A DNA stretch of 64,000 bases from Galactobacter sp052108535. Its GTDB lineage: Bacteria; Actinomycetota; Actinomycetes; Actinomycetales; Micrococcaceae. The position numbers and the translations under genes are program-made. The stretch covers positions 1 through 64,000 of the forward strand of contig JBQDZM010000013.1 of the NCBI GenBank assembly GCA_052108535.1. Reading direction: 5' to 3'. Within the stretch, counting starts at the first letter, position 1. Each line of letters starts with the position of its first letter. Shown in pieces: positions 17,906 to 25,906 of this stretch. Below the pieces are notes generated by a model that was not told the DNA's origin, searched no databases, and was given only the letters and a program-made list of their open reading frames with translations.

Positions 17906-18253
17906 CCCGATTCGGATTCATATCCGATACGCATCAGCCGAGTAATGGAACGGTAGTACGTCGTTTATGTGGTCGCCGGGCAGCGGTGTGGCGGCCTGGA
18001 GTGACGCTCAAAACCCGTGTGATCGTGCGGATTCTTGGGAGCTTTTCCCGATCGATGATGGCGGCTATCACTCGAAGCAGGGCTGGCTCGGAACGTTTCG
18101 AGGTCGTAAAATACGCGTCGTATACGGTGCGTAAACATTGCACTTGTTGTCGCGATGATGTGAAATCGACCTCAGCGATTCGGCACCCACCGATTCGGCT
18201 CTGCCCGGCTCCGGCCCTGGCGGGGTGAGGTCATCAACCCCTAAGGAACTCGC
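17906..18253. other. Intergenic region before the peptide ABC operon
   Basis: No convincing gene is seen. It starts with a short hairpin just after the M20 stop (TCGGAT-TCAT-ATCCGA, 17912-17927) without a T-run. A GTCGTTTATG segment near 17960 resembles the later dyad at 18112-18133. The last part has TAAGGA before the substrate-binding protein ATG. The length suggests a regulated promoter. Confidence 0.4.
18112..18133. promoter_or_regulatory. Dyad upstream of the peptide-binding protein gene
   Basis: The 22-bp segment has TACGC/GCGTA outer arms and a GTATAC core, an imperfect palindrome about 120 bp before the start codon. It could be an operator for the transporter operon. This is position and symmetry only. 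Confidence 0.35.
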
Positions 18254-20206
18254 ATGCGTCACCGTTCACGTCCGCCGCGCCTGGCGGCCAAGGCAGTCGC
18301 GGCCATGGCCGTACTGGCCGTCGGCACCTTTGCAGCCGCACCAGCGCAGGCCGCTCCAGCAGCCGCGTCCGTCAACGCCAGCGTGTTGCCTGCGGCCAAC
18401 GGCGACGACACCACGATGCGGATCGCGACATCCGGCTTTGTGGACTCGTTCAACCCCTTCACCTCGATCTACCTCACCCCCACCAACCTGCTGAAGTACA
18501 TGTACGAGAACTTGGTGCAGAACGACCAGAAGGATGGTTCCCCCACCAAGGGTCTGGCAGATGACTGGGAGGTCAAGGACGACGGGAAGACGTGGGAGTT
18601 CACCCTCCAGGACGACCTCAAGTGGTCAGACGGGGAGCCCATTACGTCAGCTGACGTGAAGTGGACCTACGACCAGATGCTCAGCAACACGGATATGGGC
18701 GAAGCCAACGGCAACCTGGTCAGCAATCTCGACTCCGTCGAGACACCGGATGAGTCGACCGTGGTCATGAAGATGAAGAGCGCTCAGGCTCCCAACCCGG
18801 GTGTGACGATCCCCGTGGTGCCCAAGCACATCTGGGAGAAGTACGACGACCCGGCCAAGGCACCCAACGAGGAGAAGGTGGTTGGATCCGGTCCGTACAC
18901 ACTGGAGTCCTACAAGGCCAACCAGTTCATCAAGCTGAAGGCCAACCCGAACTTCTGGCGCGGTGAACCCAAGATCAAGAACTTGGACTACGTCTACTAC
19001 ACCAACGCGGACGCTCAAGTGCAGGCGTTGCGCTCTGGCGAAGTGGACCTGGTGATGGGTCTGAGCCCCACCCAGTACGACGCCATCGAAGGAACGGAGG
19101 GGATCAGCCTCAACGCCGGTATGGGCAGGCGCTACATGTCCCTGAGTATCAACGTGGGCATGGAGACCCGCGACGGCAAGGCCTTCGGCAGCGGTAACCC
19201 CGCGCTGAAGGACGTTGAGGTCCGTCAAGCCCTGCGTCAGGGCGTGGACACCGAGACGCTGGTGGAGAAGGTGCTGGACGGTAAGGGCAGCACAGCCGCC
19301 TCCTTCATCCCGAACTCCTTCCCCAAGTGGGCGTTGAAGTCAGACAACCAAGCCGTCAAGGACCTGTCCTACGACCCCGATGCAGCCAAGAAGAAGCTGG
19401 ACGCGGCCGGCTGGAAGGCAGGGTCCAACGGGATTCGCGAGAAGGACGGCAAGAAGCTGTCCCTGACGCTGCTGCTTGATGCCGACGACCCGTTCCAGCA
19501 GTCCGCCTCCGACTACCTGGTCCCGTGGTTCAAGAGCATCGGCGTGGAACTGAAGCCGCAGTCCACCGACTCCGACACCATGTCTGACAAGGCAATCAAG
19601 GGCGACTACGACATCTACTTCACCGGCTGGAGCACGGATTCCGACCCGGAATACCAGCTCTCCATCAACACCTGCGCCAACCGCGCCACCAGGACAGACG
19701 GCACGGGTGGAACCAGCCAGGACGGCTACTGCTCCGAGGAGTTCGACAAGCTCTACGCCGAGCAGCGTGCGGCCCTCGACGAGAGTGAGCGCGAGGAGAT
19801 CGTCCAGAAGATGCTGGCCCTCAACTACACCGATACCCCGCAGATCGTGCTGTGGAACGCGGATTCTCTTGAGGGTTACCGTTCGGATCGTTTCCAGAAC
19901 TTCGCCACGCAGCCGGCCAAGGACGGTGTCATCACCAACCAGACCAGCTACTGGGCTTTCCTGACGGGCCAGCCTGCCGACGGCAGCGAGGACCGCACCG
20001 GCACCATCGAACTGACCGGGAAGCTCTCCGAGCTCGACTCCGGCCAGGGAACCGGAGCCACCACGGCCGCCCCCTCGAACTCCGGGGATGGGACGAGCTC
20101 GGGTCGTTCCACGCTAATCCTGGTCGGTGAGGGCATCATCATCGTGCTGTTGCTCGTGAACATCGTCATGACCTCGCGTCGCCGGAACAGCGACAACATC
20201 GAGTGA
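18254..20206 (+). CDS. Peptide ABC transporter substrate-binding protein (SBP family 5), C-terminally anchored
   Basis: Extracytoplasmic solute-binding protein of 650 residues. Residues 1-35 form a Sec signal peptide ending near AQA, with no lipobox cysteine. Residues 50-580 form the family 5 (DppA/OppA) fold, with DSFNPF near the start, YENLVQ, a GLADDWEVKDDGKTWEFTLQDDLKWSDGEPITSADV-like signature and a late WSTDSDPEYQL segment. After a Thr/Ser/Gly linker a hydrophobic helix (LILVGEGIIIVLLLVNIVM) and an RRR stop-transfer end the protein, so it is tethered by a C-terminal helix instead of a lipid. First gene of the five-gene operon; the permease follows after 4 bp. Peptide import is well supported; cell-wall peptides as ligand are inferred from the LD-carboxypeptidase in the operon. 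Confidence 0.93.
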   Translation: MRHRSRPPRLAAKAVAAMAVLAVGTFAAAPAQAAPAAASVNASVLPAANGDDTTMRIATSGFVDSFNPFTSIYLTPTNLLKYMYENLVQNDQKDGSPTKGLADDWEVKDDGKTWEFTLQDDLKWSDGEPITSADVKWTYDQMLSNTDMGEANGNLVSNLDSVETPDESTVVMKMKSAQAPNPGVTIPVVPKHIWEKYDDPAKAPNEEKVVGSGPYTLESYKANQFIKLKANPNFWRGEPKIKNLDYVYYTNADAQVQALRSGEVDLVMGLSPTQYDAIEGTEGISLNAGMGRRYMSLSINVGMETRDGKAFGSGNPALKDVEVRQALRQGVDTETLVEKVLDGKGSTAASFIPNSFPKWALKSDNQAVKDLSYDPDAAKKKLDAAGWKAGSNGIREKDGKKLSLTLLLDADDPFQQSASDYLVPWFKSIGVELKPQSTDSDTMSDKAIKGDYDIYFTGWSTDSDPEYQLSINTCANRATRTDGTGGTSQDGYCSEEFDKLYAEQRAALDESEREEIVQKMLALNYTDTPQIVLWNADSLEGYRSDRFQNFATQPAKDGVITNQTSYWAFLTGQPADGSEDRTGTIELTGKLSELDSGQGTGATTAAPSNSGDGTSSGRSTLILVGEGIIIVLLLVNIVMTSRRRNSDNIE

Positions 20207-20210
20207 TCTC

Positions 20211-21254
20211 ATGACCAACGCCTTACCGCCGCTTCCGGCGGTCGCCACCGAAGAGGCGGGGGATGACGCGCCACGTCGCGGCTCCTCCGGTCTCAAATAC
20301 GCGCTGACCAAGATCGGTGGGGCTCTGATCTCGCTGGTGATGGTCATCATCCTGGGTTTCTTCGCCTTCAAGATTCTGCCGGGAGACCCGGTCGCCAAGA
20401 TGGCCCGGGAAGGCAACCTGAGTGCTGAGCAGGTGGAGCACATGCGCCAGCAATTGGGCCTGGACAAGCCCCTCATGGGGCAGTTCTGGGATTATCTGGG
20501 CAACGTGTTCACGCTGCAGTTCGGCGAGAGCTACGTCTACCGGCAGTCGGTGTCCAGCCTGATTGGTGAGTACTTCTGGAACACCATCCTGCTCACCGGT
20601 ACCGCAGCGATCATCGCGATCGCACTGGGTCTCTGGCTTGGTCAGCGTTCCGCGTGGAAGCGCGGGTCGCTCTTCGACAAGATCACCTCGGGTACCTCCC
20701 TGGTGTTGTGGTCCGTGCCGACCTTCTGGCTCGCGCTGCTGCTGCTGATGGTCTTCGGCGGTGTGCTGCAGTGGTTCCCCACCGGCGGCATGACCAGCCC
20801 CAATCCGCCCACGGACTGGTTGGACCGGGTCGTGGACGTGGGATCGCACATGGTGTTGCCCGTCGTCACCATGGTGGCCGTGGTCTATGCCCAGTACGTC
20901 ATGGTCATGCGAGCGTCCCTCATCGAGGAGATGCGGGAGGACTACCTGACCACGGCCCGCGGTAAGGGCCTGCGTGAGGACCTGGTCCGGACCCGTCACG
21001 CCGTACCGAACGCGTTGCTGCCCACCGTGACGCTGGTGTTCATGCACATCGGTGGCCTGATCGCTGGTGCGGTCACCGTGGAGGCAGTGTTCTCCTGGCC
21101 CGGCCTCGGCAAACTGACCTTCGATGCGGTGTCCGGCCCGGACCTGCCGCTGCTGCAAGGCACCTTCGTGGTCTTCTCCGCCATCATCATCTTGATGAAC
21201 CTGATCGCAGACTTCATCTATCGCCTGCTGGATCCCCGGGTGAGGACCTCATGA
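20211..21254 (+). CDS. Dipeptide/oligopeptide ABC transporter permease (DppB/OppB type)
   Basis: Inner-membrane permease of 347 residues with a cytoplasmic N-terminal tail (about 30 residues), then about six membrane segments. The DppB signature is visible: ILPGDPVAKMAREGNLSAEQVEHMRQQLGLDKPLMGQFW periplasmic segment after helix 1, and the EAA-type coupling loop EEMREDYLTTARGKGLREDLVRTRHAVPNAL. It would pair with the DppC-type protein next to it and the dual ATPase. The stop overlaps the start of the next gene (ATGA). The start is ATG directly after the binding-protein stop. Confidence 0.94.
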   Translation: MTNALPPLPAVATEEAGDDAPRRGSSGLKYALTKIGGALISLVMVIILGFFAFKILPGDPVAKMAREGNLSAEQVEHMRQQLGLDKPLMGQFWDYLGNVFTLQFGESYVYRQSVSSLIGEYFWNTILLTGTAAIIAIALGLWLGQRSAWKRGSLFDKITSGTSLVLWSVPTFWLALLLLMVFGGVLQWFPTGGMTSPNPPTDWLDRVVDVGSHMVLPVVTMVAVVYAQYVMVMRASLIEEMREDYLTTARGKGLREDLVRTRHAVPNALLPTVTLVFMHIGGLIAGAVTVEAVFSWPGLGKLTFDAVSGPDLPLLQGTFVVFSAIIILMNLIADFIYRLLDPRVRTS

Positions 21255-22162
21255 GCACCGCTTCCGCAGCACGTTCCCCCAAAGCCCTGGCATGGGCTCG
21301 GCGGGGTGCGTCCATGAAACAGTTCTGGAACGACTTCAGGCATTCCCCCTCAGGCATGGTGGGGCTGATCTTTTTGGCCGTCGTGGTGCTCCTGGCGCTG
21401 CTGGCCCCCGTGATCGCACCGGCCCGGATGCTGGATGTCTCGCAGCTGACGGACCAGCCCAAGTTTGCCCCTCCTTCTGGCGAGCATCTGCTGGGTACCG
21501 ATCATCAGGGTCGCGAGATCTGGGTGCGCATGGTCTGGGGCGCCCAGGTATCCCTGATCGTCGGTTTCTGCGCCACTTTGATGTCCATGGTGATCGGTAC
21601 GGTCATGGGGATCGCTGCCGGGCACTTCACCGGTGTCACCGGCGGAATCATCATGCGCGTCATCGATTTCTTCCTGGTGTTGCCGTCCCTGATCCTGGCG
21701 ATCGTGCTCTCCTCCGTGCTTTCGCGGGGCGTCTTCACCATCGTGCTGGCGATCGGTCTGACCTCCTGGGCCGGTACGGCGCGTGTGGTTCGGTCACAGA
21801 CCCTGACCGTGGAGTCCCGCGACTACGTGGAACGTTCTCGGGTGCTGGGTGCGGGCCACTGGCACATCATCGGTAAGCACCTGTTGCCCGCCGTGATGCC
21901 GCTGGTGCTGGCGAACACGACCCTGACCGTTGGCTCGGCCATCATCTCCGAGTCCACGCTGTCCTTCCTTGGACTGGGGGACACTACCAAACAGTCCTGG
22001 GGCGGCATTCTGAAGAACGCCATGGACTACTCGGCGGCCACCGCTGGGTATTGGTGGTACGTCCTGGTCCCGGGTGTCGCCATCGTCCTCGTGGTGTTGG
22101 CCTTCACCATGGTGGGCCGCGCGGTTGAGGGAATCGTCAATCCGACCCTGAGGAGTCGTTGA
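21251..22162 (+). CDS. Dipeptide/oligopeptide ABC transporter permease (DppC/OppC type)
   Basis: Permease of 303 residues, the normal DppC length. Seen: N-terminal WNDFRHSPSGMVGLIFLAVVVLLALLAPVIAP (first helix), the family motif HLLGTDHQGREIWVRMVWGAQVSL, and the coupling-loop EAA motif ESRDYVERSRVLGAGHWHIIGKHLLP. About six membrane helices. It overlaps the upstream permease by 4 nt and is followed by the ATPase gene after 3 bp, so the operon is tightly coupled. Partner of the DppB-type protein in a heterodimeric peptide channel. Confidence 0.94.
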   Translation: MSTASAARSPKALAWARRGASMKQFWNDFRHSPSGMVGLIFLAVVVLLALLAPVIAPARMLDVSQLTDQPKFAPPSGEHLLGTDHQGREIWVRMVWGAQVSLIVGFCATLMSMVIGTVMGIAAGHFTGVTGGIIMRVIDFFLVLPSLILAIVLSSVLSRGVFTIVLAIGLTSWAGTARVVRSQTLTVESRDYVERSRVLGAGHWHIIGKHLLPAVMPLVLANTTLTVGSAIISESTLSFLGLGDTTKQSWGGILKNAMDYSAATAGYWWYVLVPGVAIVLVVLAFTMVGRAVEGIVNPTLRSR

Positions 22163-22165
22163 GTT

Positions 22166-23821
22166 ATGCCTGATTTGGTTTTCGAGGACGTCTCCATCAC
22201 CTACAAGACCTCTGGTCGCAACGATCGCGGCGAGGTTCCTGCCGTGCAGGGTGTCTCCCTGACGTTGCCTGCGGGTGGGACGCTGGGTATTGCGGGGGAG
22301 TCCGGTTCCGGCAAGTCCACCCTGGCGATGTCCGCGCTGCGGCTGCTGCCCAAGTCCGCTCGTTTGGACGGGCGGGTGCTGGTCGGTGATACCGACGTCA
22401 AGAAGCTCTCGTTCGGGAAGCTGCGCGCGTTGCGTTGGCGGGATGCCTCCATCGTGTTCCAGGGGGCCATGCATTCCCTGAACCCGGTGCGCACCGTGCG
22501 CTGGCAGATCAACGAGGCCTTGGAACTGCACCGTTCCAAGGCGTGGCGTACCGAGGAGCAACGCAAGAAGCGCGTCGATGATCTGCTGCGCAGCGTTGAC
22601 CTTCCGCTCAGCAAGGCGCGGGCCTATCCGCACGAGCTCTCCGGCGGGCAGAAGCAGCGCATCATGATCGCGATGGCGTTGGCGTGCGACCCGGACATCA
22701 TCATCGCCGATGAACCCACCACGGCGTTGGACGTGATCGTGCAGAAGCAAATCCTGGACATGATCGCGAATCTGGTGACGGAGCGGGGGATCTCGTTGCT
22801 GATGATCAGTCATGACCTCTCGGTGCTGGCCACCGCGTGTGAGCGTATCGCCGTGATGAAGGACGGAAAGCTTGTGGAGGTGGGCCCGGCGCTTGAGGTG
22901 TGCACCAACGGGCAGGAGGAGTACACGCGACAGCTGGCGGAGGCCTTCCCTGCCATCGGTGATCCCGAGTCCAGGATGAACCCGGTGACGCGGCGTGAGC
23001 GTCCGGCTCGGCCTCCGGAGGCGGAACGTCACGCGATGACGGACGACGTGCTGCTGACGGCCCGTGGAGTCAATGTCACCTATCAGTCCGGTGCCCGCTC
23101 CCTGCACGCTTGCAAGGATGTGAACCTCACGCTGCATCAGGGCGAGATCATGGCGCTGGTGGGTCAGTCCGGTAGTGGCAAGTCCACCCTGGCGCGTACC
23201 TTGTTGGGTCTGCAGGCGTCCGACTCCGGTTCGGAGTTGACGTTCCGCGGTAAGCCCTTGCCTACCAAGGGCAAGGAGCTCAAGGCCTTCCGCCGTGAGG
23301 TGCAGATGGTGCTGCAGGATCCAACTGCTGCACTGAATCCCAAGCTTTCCGTCTACGAGTCGGTGGCGGAGGGGCTGCGTGTTCAGCGTTACCCGGGCAA
23401 CGAGGCCGATCGCGTGCGGCAGGCCATGGAGGATGCGGAATTGATCCCGGCGGAGCAGTATCAGGCCGCCATCCCGCAGGAGCTGTCCGGTGGTCAGCGT
23501 CAGCGCGTGGTGATCGCCGGTGCGCTGGCGGTGGAGCCGCAGCTGATTGTGGCGGACGAACCCGTGGCCTCCCTGGATGCCTCCGTCCGCGGTGAGATTC
23601 TGGCTCTGATCATGTCGCTGCGTGAGCGGCTCGGCCTCACGGCTCTGGTCATCACGCACGATCTCGGCCTGGCCTGGAATATCGCGGATACCGTTGCCGT
23701 GATGTACCACGGTGAGATCGTGGAGCACGGTCCCACGGAGCAGGTGCTTCTGGATCCTCAGCACGAGTACACCAAGACACTTCTGGCCTCCGCCCCGAGC
23801 ATCGCTGGAAGCGCCGCGTGA
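22166..23821 (+). CDS. Peptide ABC transporter ATPase with two fused nucleotide-binding domains
   Basis: Protein of 551 residues carrying both ATPase domains that in many bacteria are separate DppD and DppF proteins. Domain 1: Walker A GESGSGKST near 45, Q-loop VFQGAMHSLNP, signature ELSGGQKQR, Walker B IIIADEPTTALD. The join around 270-295 holds RRERPARPPEAE. Domain 2: Walker A GQSGSGKST near 330, MVLQDPTAALNP, ELSGGQRQR, LIVADEPVASLD. Each half keeps the oligopeptide C-terminal pieces (EYTRQLAEAFP and EYTKTLLASAPSI). The fusion is common in Actinobacteria. Cytoplasmic side of the importer; its stop overlaps the GTG of the LD-carboxypeptidase. Confidence 0.95.
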   Translation: MPDLVFEDVSITYKTSGRNDRGEVPAVQGVSLTLPAGGTLGIAGESGSGKSTLAMSALRLLPKSARLDGRVLVGDTDVKKLSFGKLRALRWRDASIVFQGAMHSLNPVRTVRWQINEALELHRSKAWRTEEQRKKRVDDLLRSVDLPLSKARAYPHELSGGQKQRIMIAMALACDPDIIIADEPTTALDVIVQKQILDMIANLVTERGISLLMISHDLSVLATACERIAVMKDGKLVEVGPALEVCTNGQEEYTRQLAEAFPAIGDPESRMNPVTRRERPARPPEAERHAMTDDVLLTARGVNVTYQSGARSLHACKDVNLTLHQGEIMALVGQSGSGKSTLARTLLGLQASDSGSELTFRGKPLPTKGKELKAFRREVQMVLQDPTAALNPKLSVYESVAEGLRVQRYPGNEADRVRQAMEDAELIPAEQYQAAIPQELSGGQRQRVVIAGALAVEPQLIVADEPVASLDASVRGEILALIMSLRERLGLTALVITHDLGLAWNIADTVAVMYHGEIVEHGPTEQVLLDPQHEYTKTLLASAPSIAGSAA

Positions 23822-24807
23822 GCGCAGCGTTGGGCACAGCAGAACCATGCCCGACGGGGCGTGACGCCTACCTGGACACGGCGCCTTTGGCGCCGGGGGA
23901 CACGGTCGCCCTCGTGGCGGCGTCGGGCCTTGGCACCCGTGAGCGGGTGGACTATGCGGTCGCGTTGCTGGAGTCGTGGGGGTTGCGGGTTAAGCTCGGC
24001 GAGCATCTCCTCGATGGGCATCCTCGGGCGTCGTATCTGTCCGCGCCGGATGCGGGGCGGCGACATGACCTGGTCGCCGCCTGGTGCGACTCTGAGGTGG
24101 ACGCGGTCGTTACCGCTCGTGGCGGGTATGGCGCCATGCGCTTGCTGGACGGGATCGACTGGGAGGCCATGCGGGCTGCCAGCGTGCGCAGGGACGGCCG
24201 GCCCAAGCTGCTGACCGGCTCGAGCGACGTCACGGCGCTGCACGAGGCTTTCCGGGTGCACTTGGACGTGCCGACGCTGTTCTGTCCCATGGTGGCTAAC
24301 GACGTCTTCGCGAATTCCGAGTTCATCCGCTCCGACGTGCACCGCTGGCTGTTTCAGCCGTGGCGCGGGCGGTCCATCGTGGGACCGGAGGCGGAGATCC
24401 TGCAGCCCGGCGTGGCCCGTGGTCGTTTGACCGGTGGCACCTTGTCGTTGGTGTCGGCGTCCATCGGGGCACCCGAGTTTGCCGTGCCGGAGGGGTCGCT
24501 GCTGTTCCTGGAGGATGTGGACGAGGACGCCTACAGCATCGACAACCTGTTGGTGCAGCTGGCGCGGTCCGGGCGGCTCTCCGCCGCGTCCGGCCTGGTG
24601 TTGGGGTCTTGGCACAACTGCGCGCCGCTGGATGAGGTGAAGGCGTTGTTCGTGGAGTACCTGGACGAGTATCTGGGCGGGCTGGATATCCCAGTGTTGT
24701 GGCAACAGGGGTTCGGTCATGACCCGAATGCGCTCTCCGTCCCCATGAATGTGGACGGCGTTCTGGACCTCTCCGGCCCCGAAGCGCTCCTGACCGTCGC
24801 CCCCTAA
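23818..24807 (+). CDS. S66 family LD-carboxypeptidase (LdcA/MccF-like)
   Basis: Cytoplasmic serine peptidase of 329 residues. Family features: N-terminal LAPGDTVALVAASG, RGGYGAMRLLDGIDW near residue 100, nucleophile serine S136 in TGSSDVTALHE, later glutamate in LLFLEDVDEDAY and histidine in GFGHDPNALSVP, together the Ser-Glu-His triad of S66. LdcA removes the terminal D-Ala from murein tetrapeptides after import (established), while MccF relatives split microcin C-type peptidyl adenylates. GTG start overlapping the ATPase stop shows coupling with the importer, which strongly supports recycling of imported cell-wall peptides. Which S66 subgroup it belongs to would need a tree. Confidence 0.92.
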   Translation: MSAALGTAEPCPTGRDAYLDTAPLAPGDTVALVAASGLGTRERVDYAVALLESWGLRVKLGEHLLDGHPRASYLSAPDAGRRHDLVAAWCDSEVDAVVTARGGYGAMRLLDGIDWEAMRAASVRRDGRPKLLTGSSDVTALHEAFRVHLDVPTLFCPMVANDVFANSEFIRSDVHRWLFQPWRGRSIVGPEAEILQPGVARGRLTGGTLSLVSASIGAPEFAVPEGSLLFLEDVDEDAYSIDNLLVQLARSGRLSAASGLVLGSWHNCAPLDEVKALFVEYLDEYLGGLDIPVLWQQGFGHDPNALSVPMNVDGVLDLSGPEALLTVAP

Positions 24808-24900
24808 CTCTCGCCCCCTGCCCCCTGACCTTTCCTCTTCCTGCTGTTCCTTCCCCCTCGCTGTCTGCCTCCCCCCTCGCCTGCTTCCCTCTCTCAACCT
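24808..24900. other. Pyrimidine-rich tract before repeat copy 1
   Basis: About 90 bp that are almost all C and T on the plus strand with several runs of five or six C. It sits between the LD-carboxypeptidase stop and the first palindromic repeat copy. No gene is seen. On the minus strand it is G-run rich, like the plus strand before copy 2 at 27.0 kb. Confidence 0.5.
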
Positions 24901-24943
24901 CCGTTAGACATTCGAGCGGTGTTCTGGACACCAATCTGTCCAA
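24901..24943 (+). repeat. Palindromic element, copy 1 (left half only)
   Basis: The first 30 nt match copy 2 at 27115 with a single difference, then TGGACA-N6-TGTCCA (24925-24942) follows with its own N6 sequence. The right half of the 92-bp palindrome is missing or decayed; only a vague TTCGAGTGTGAAACC remains where GCTCGAATGTCTAACGG would be. It lies about 65 bp before the serine hydrolase start. Confidence 0.8.
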
Positions 24944-25006
24944 ACGCCGTTGACGAGTTCGAGTGTGAAACCATGAATCGACGAACCTCCCCTAGGAAGG
25001 ACACCG

Positions 25007-25906
25007 ATGTCTCTGCCCCTGCCCCCGATGGCCACCAACGTTGACTGGTCCATCCGGATCCTCGACGCAGTCTCTGGGGAGGTGCTCGCGGAGGAGACAC
25101 CGACCAAACGGCTGAAGACCGCCAGCATCGGCAAGATCTTCCTCCTCATCGAGGTGGCCAGGAGGCTCGAGAACGGCCTGCTCAAGGCAGACGACCGCAT
25201 CGAAGTGCTGGACGAGTTCTTCGTGGAAGATTCGGGCCTGCTCTATCGAATGGCGGATCAGAGGCTGACCGTCGAGGACGCGGCCCTCTTCGTCGGCGCG
25301 TTCAGCGATAACCTGGCCACCAACGCGCTCATCCACGCCTGCGGGCTGGACAACGTCGTGGCCGTGGCTAGCGGCTTGGGGTACCAGAACACCTCGCTGC
25401 TGGATTATATCCGTGACGACCGCGGAGATCCCAACCTGCCGTGGACCTCCTCCTATGGGACCGGCGCGGAGTTGTCCGACGTCATCCGTCGCCTCGGAGA
25501 GGGCGACGGCGAGGCCGCGCGCGCGGCGGGCGCCGCCGCCGATCCGTCGACCATTACCGACGCCGTACGCGAACGCGTGATGGGCTGGCTGGCGGCCAAC
25601 GCAGACACGTCCATGCTGGCCGCCTCGTTTCTGCTTGACCCACTGGCCCACGTGGACCCGGAGTACCAGGGCATGGTGCTGCGCCACAAGACCGGGAGCA
25701 TCGACACCGCCCGCATCGACGTGGGCCACATCAGCGGCCCCGCGGGGACGGTGGCCTACGCCGTGGGCGCCAACTGGGACGAGGCAGGCGAACGCGGCGA
25801 GGACTTGCGCGCCGTCGTGCTGGACGCGATGGCCGCGATCGGCGAGTCGATCCGCGCGTATGTCACGGGACTGGGACGCACGGACGGAAACGAGGCGGAC
25901 AAGTGA
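25007..25906 (+). CDS. Class A beta-lactamase-like serine hydrolase, no signal peptide
   Basis: Protein of 299 residues with the class A beta-lactamase/DD-peptidase motifs: S40-I-G-K43 (SxxK), S100-D101-N102 (SDN) and K228-T-G-S231 (KTG). The start MSLPLPPMATNVDWSIRILD has no signal sequence or lipobox, so it should stay in the cytoplasm, unlike true beta-lactamases. I see no clear ExxLN omega-loop glutamate in the expected place (residues 134-150 read RDDRGDPNLPW). It is coupled to the C45 gene by a GTGA overlap. A cytosolic amidase or peptidase for imported D-residue peptides fits the surroundings; antibiotic resistance is not supported. AGGAAGG lies before the ATG. Confidence 0.87.
   Translation: MSLPLPPMATNVDWSIRILDAVSGEVLAEETPTKRLKTASIGKIFLLIEVARRLENGLLKADDRIEVLDEFFVEDSGLLYRMADQRLTVEDAALFVGAFSDNLATNALIHACGLDNVVAVASGLGYQNTSLLDYIRDDRGDPNLPWTSSYGTGAELSDVIRRLGEGDGEAARAAGAAADPSTITDAVRERVMGWLAANADTSMLAASFLLDPLAHVDPEYQGMVLRHKTGSIDTARIDVGHISGPAGTVAYAVGANWDEAGERGEDLRAVVLDAMAAIGESIRAYVTGLGRTDGNEADK

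Noticed and set aside
17934..18143. A 69-residue minus-strand frame before the ABC operon
   Set aside because: No ribosome site, no recognisable domain, and it crosses a region with promoter-like dyads.
21794..23848. A 684-residue reading frame on the strand opposite the dual ABC ATPase gene
   Set aside because: It is a mirror frame of a gene with strong motifs, its translation is His/Gln/Arg/Gly-rich without any domain, and it has no ribosome site.
25007..25906. Antibiotic-resistance beta-lactamase
   Set aside because: SxxK, SDN and KTG are present, but there is no signal peptide, no clear omega-loop glutamate, and the context is peptide metabolism.
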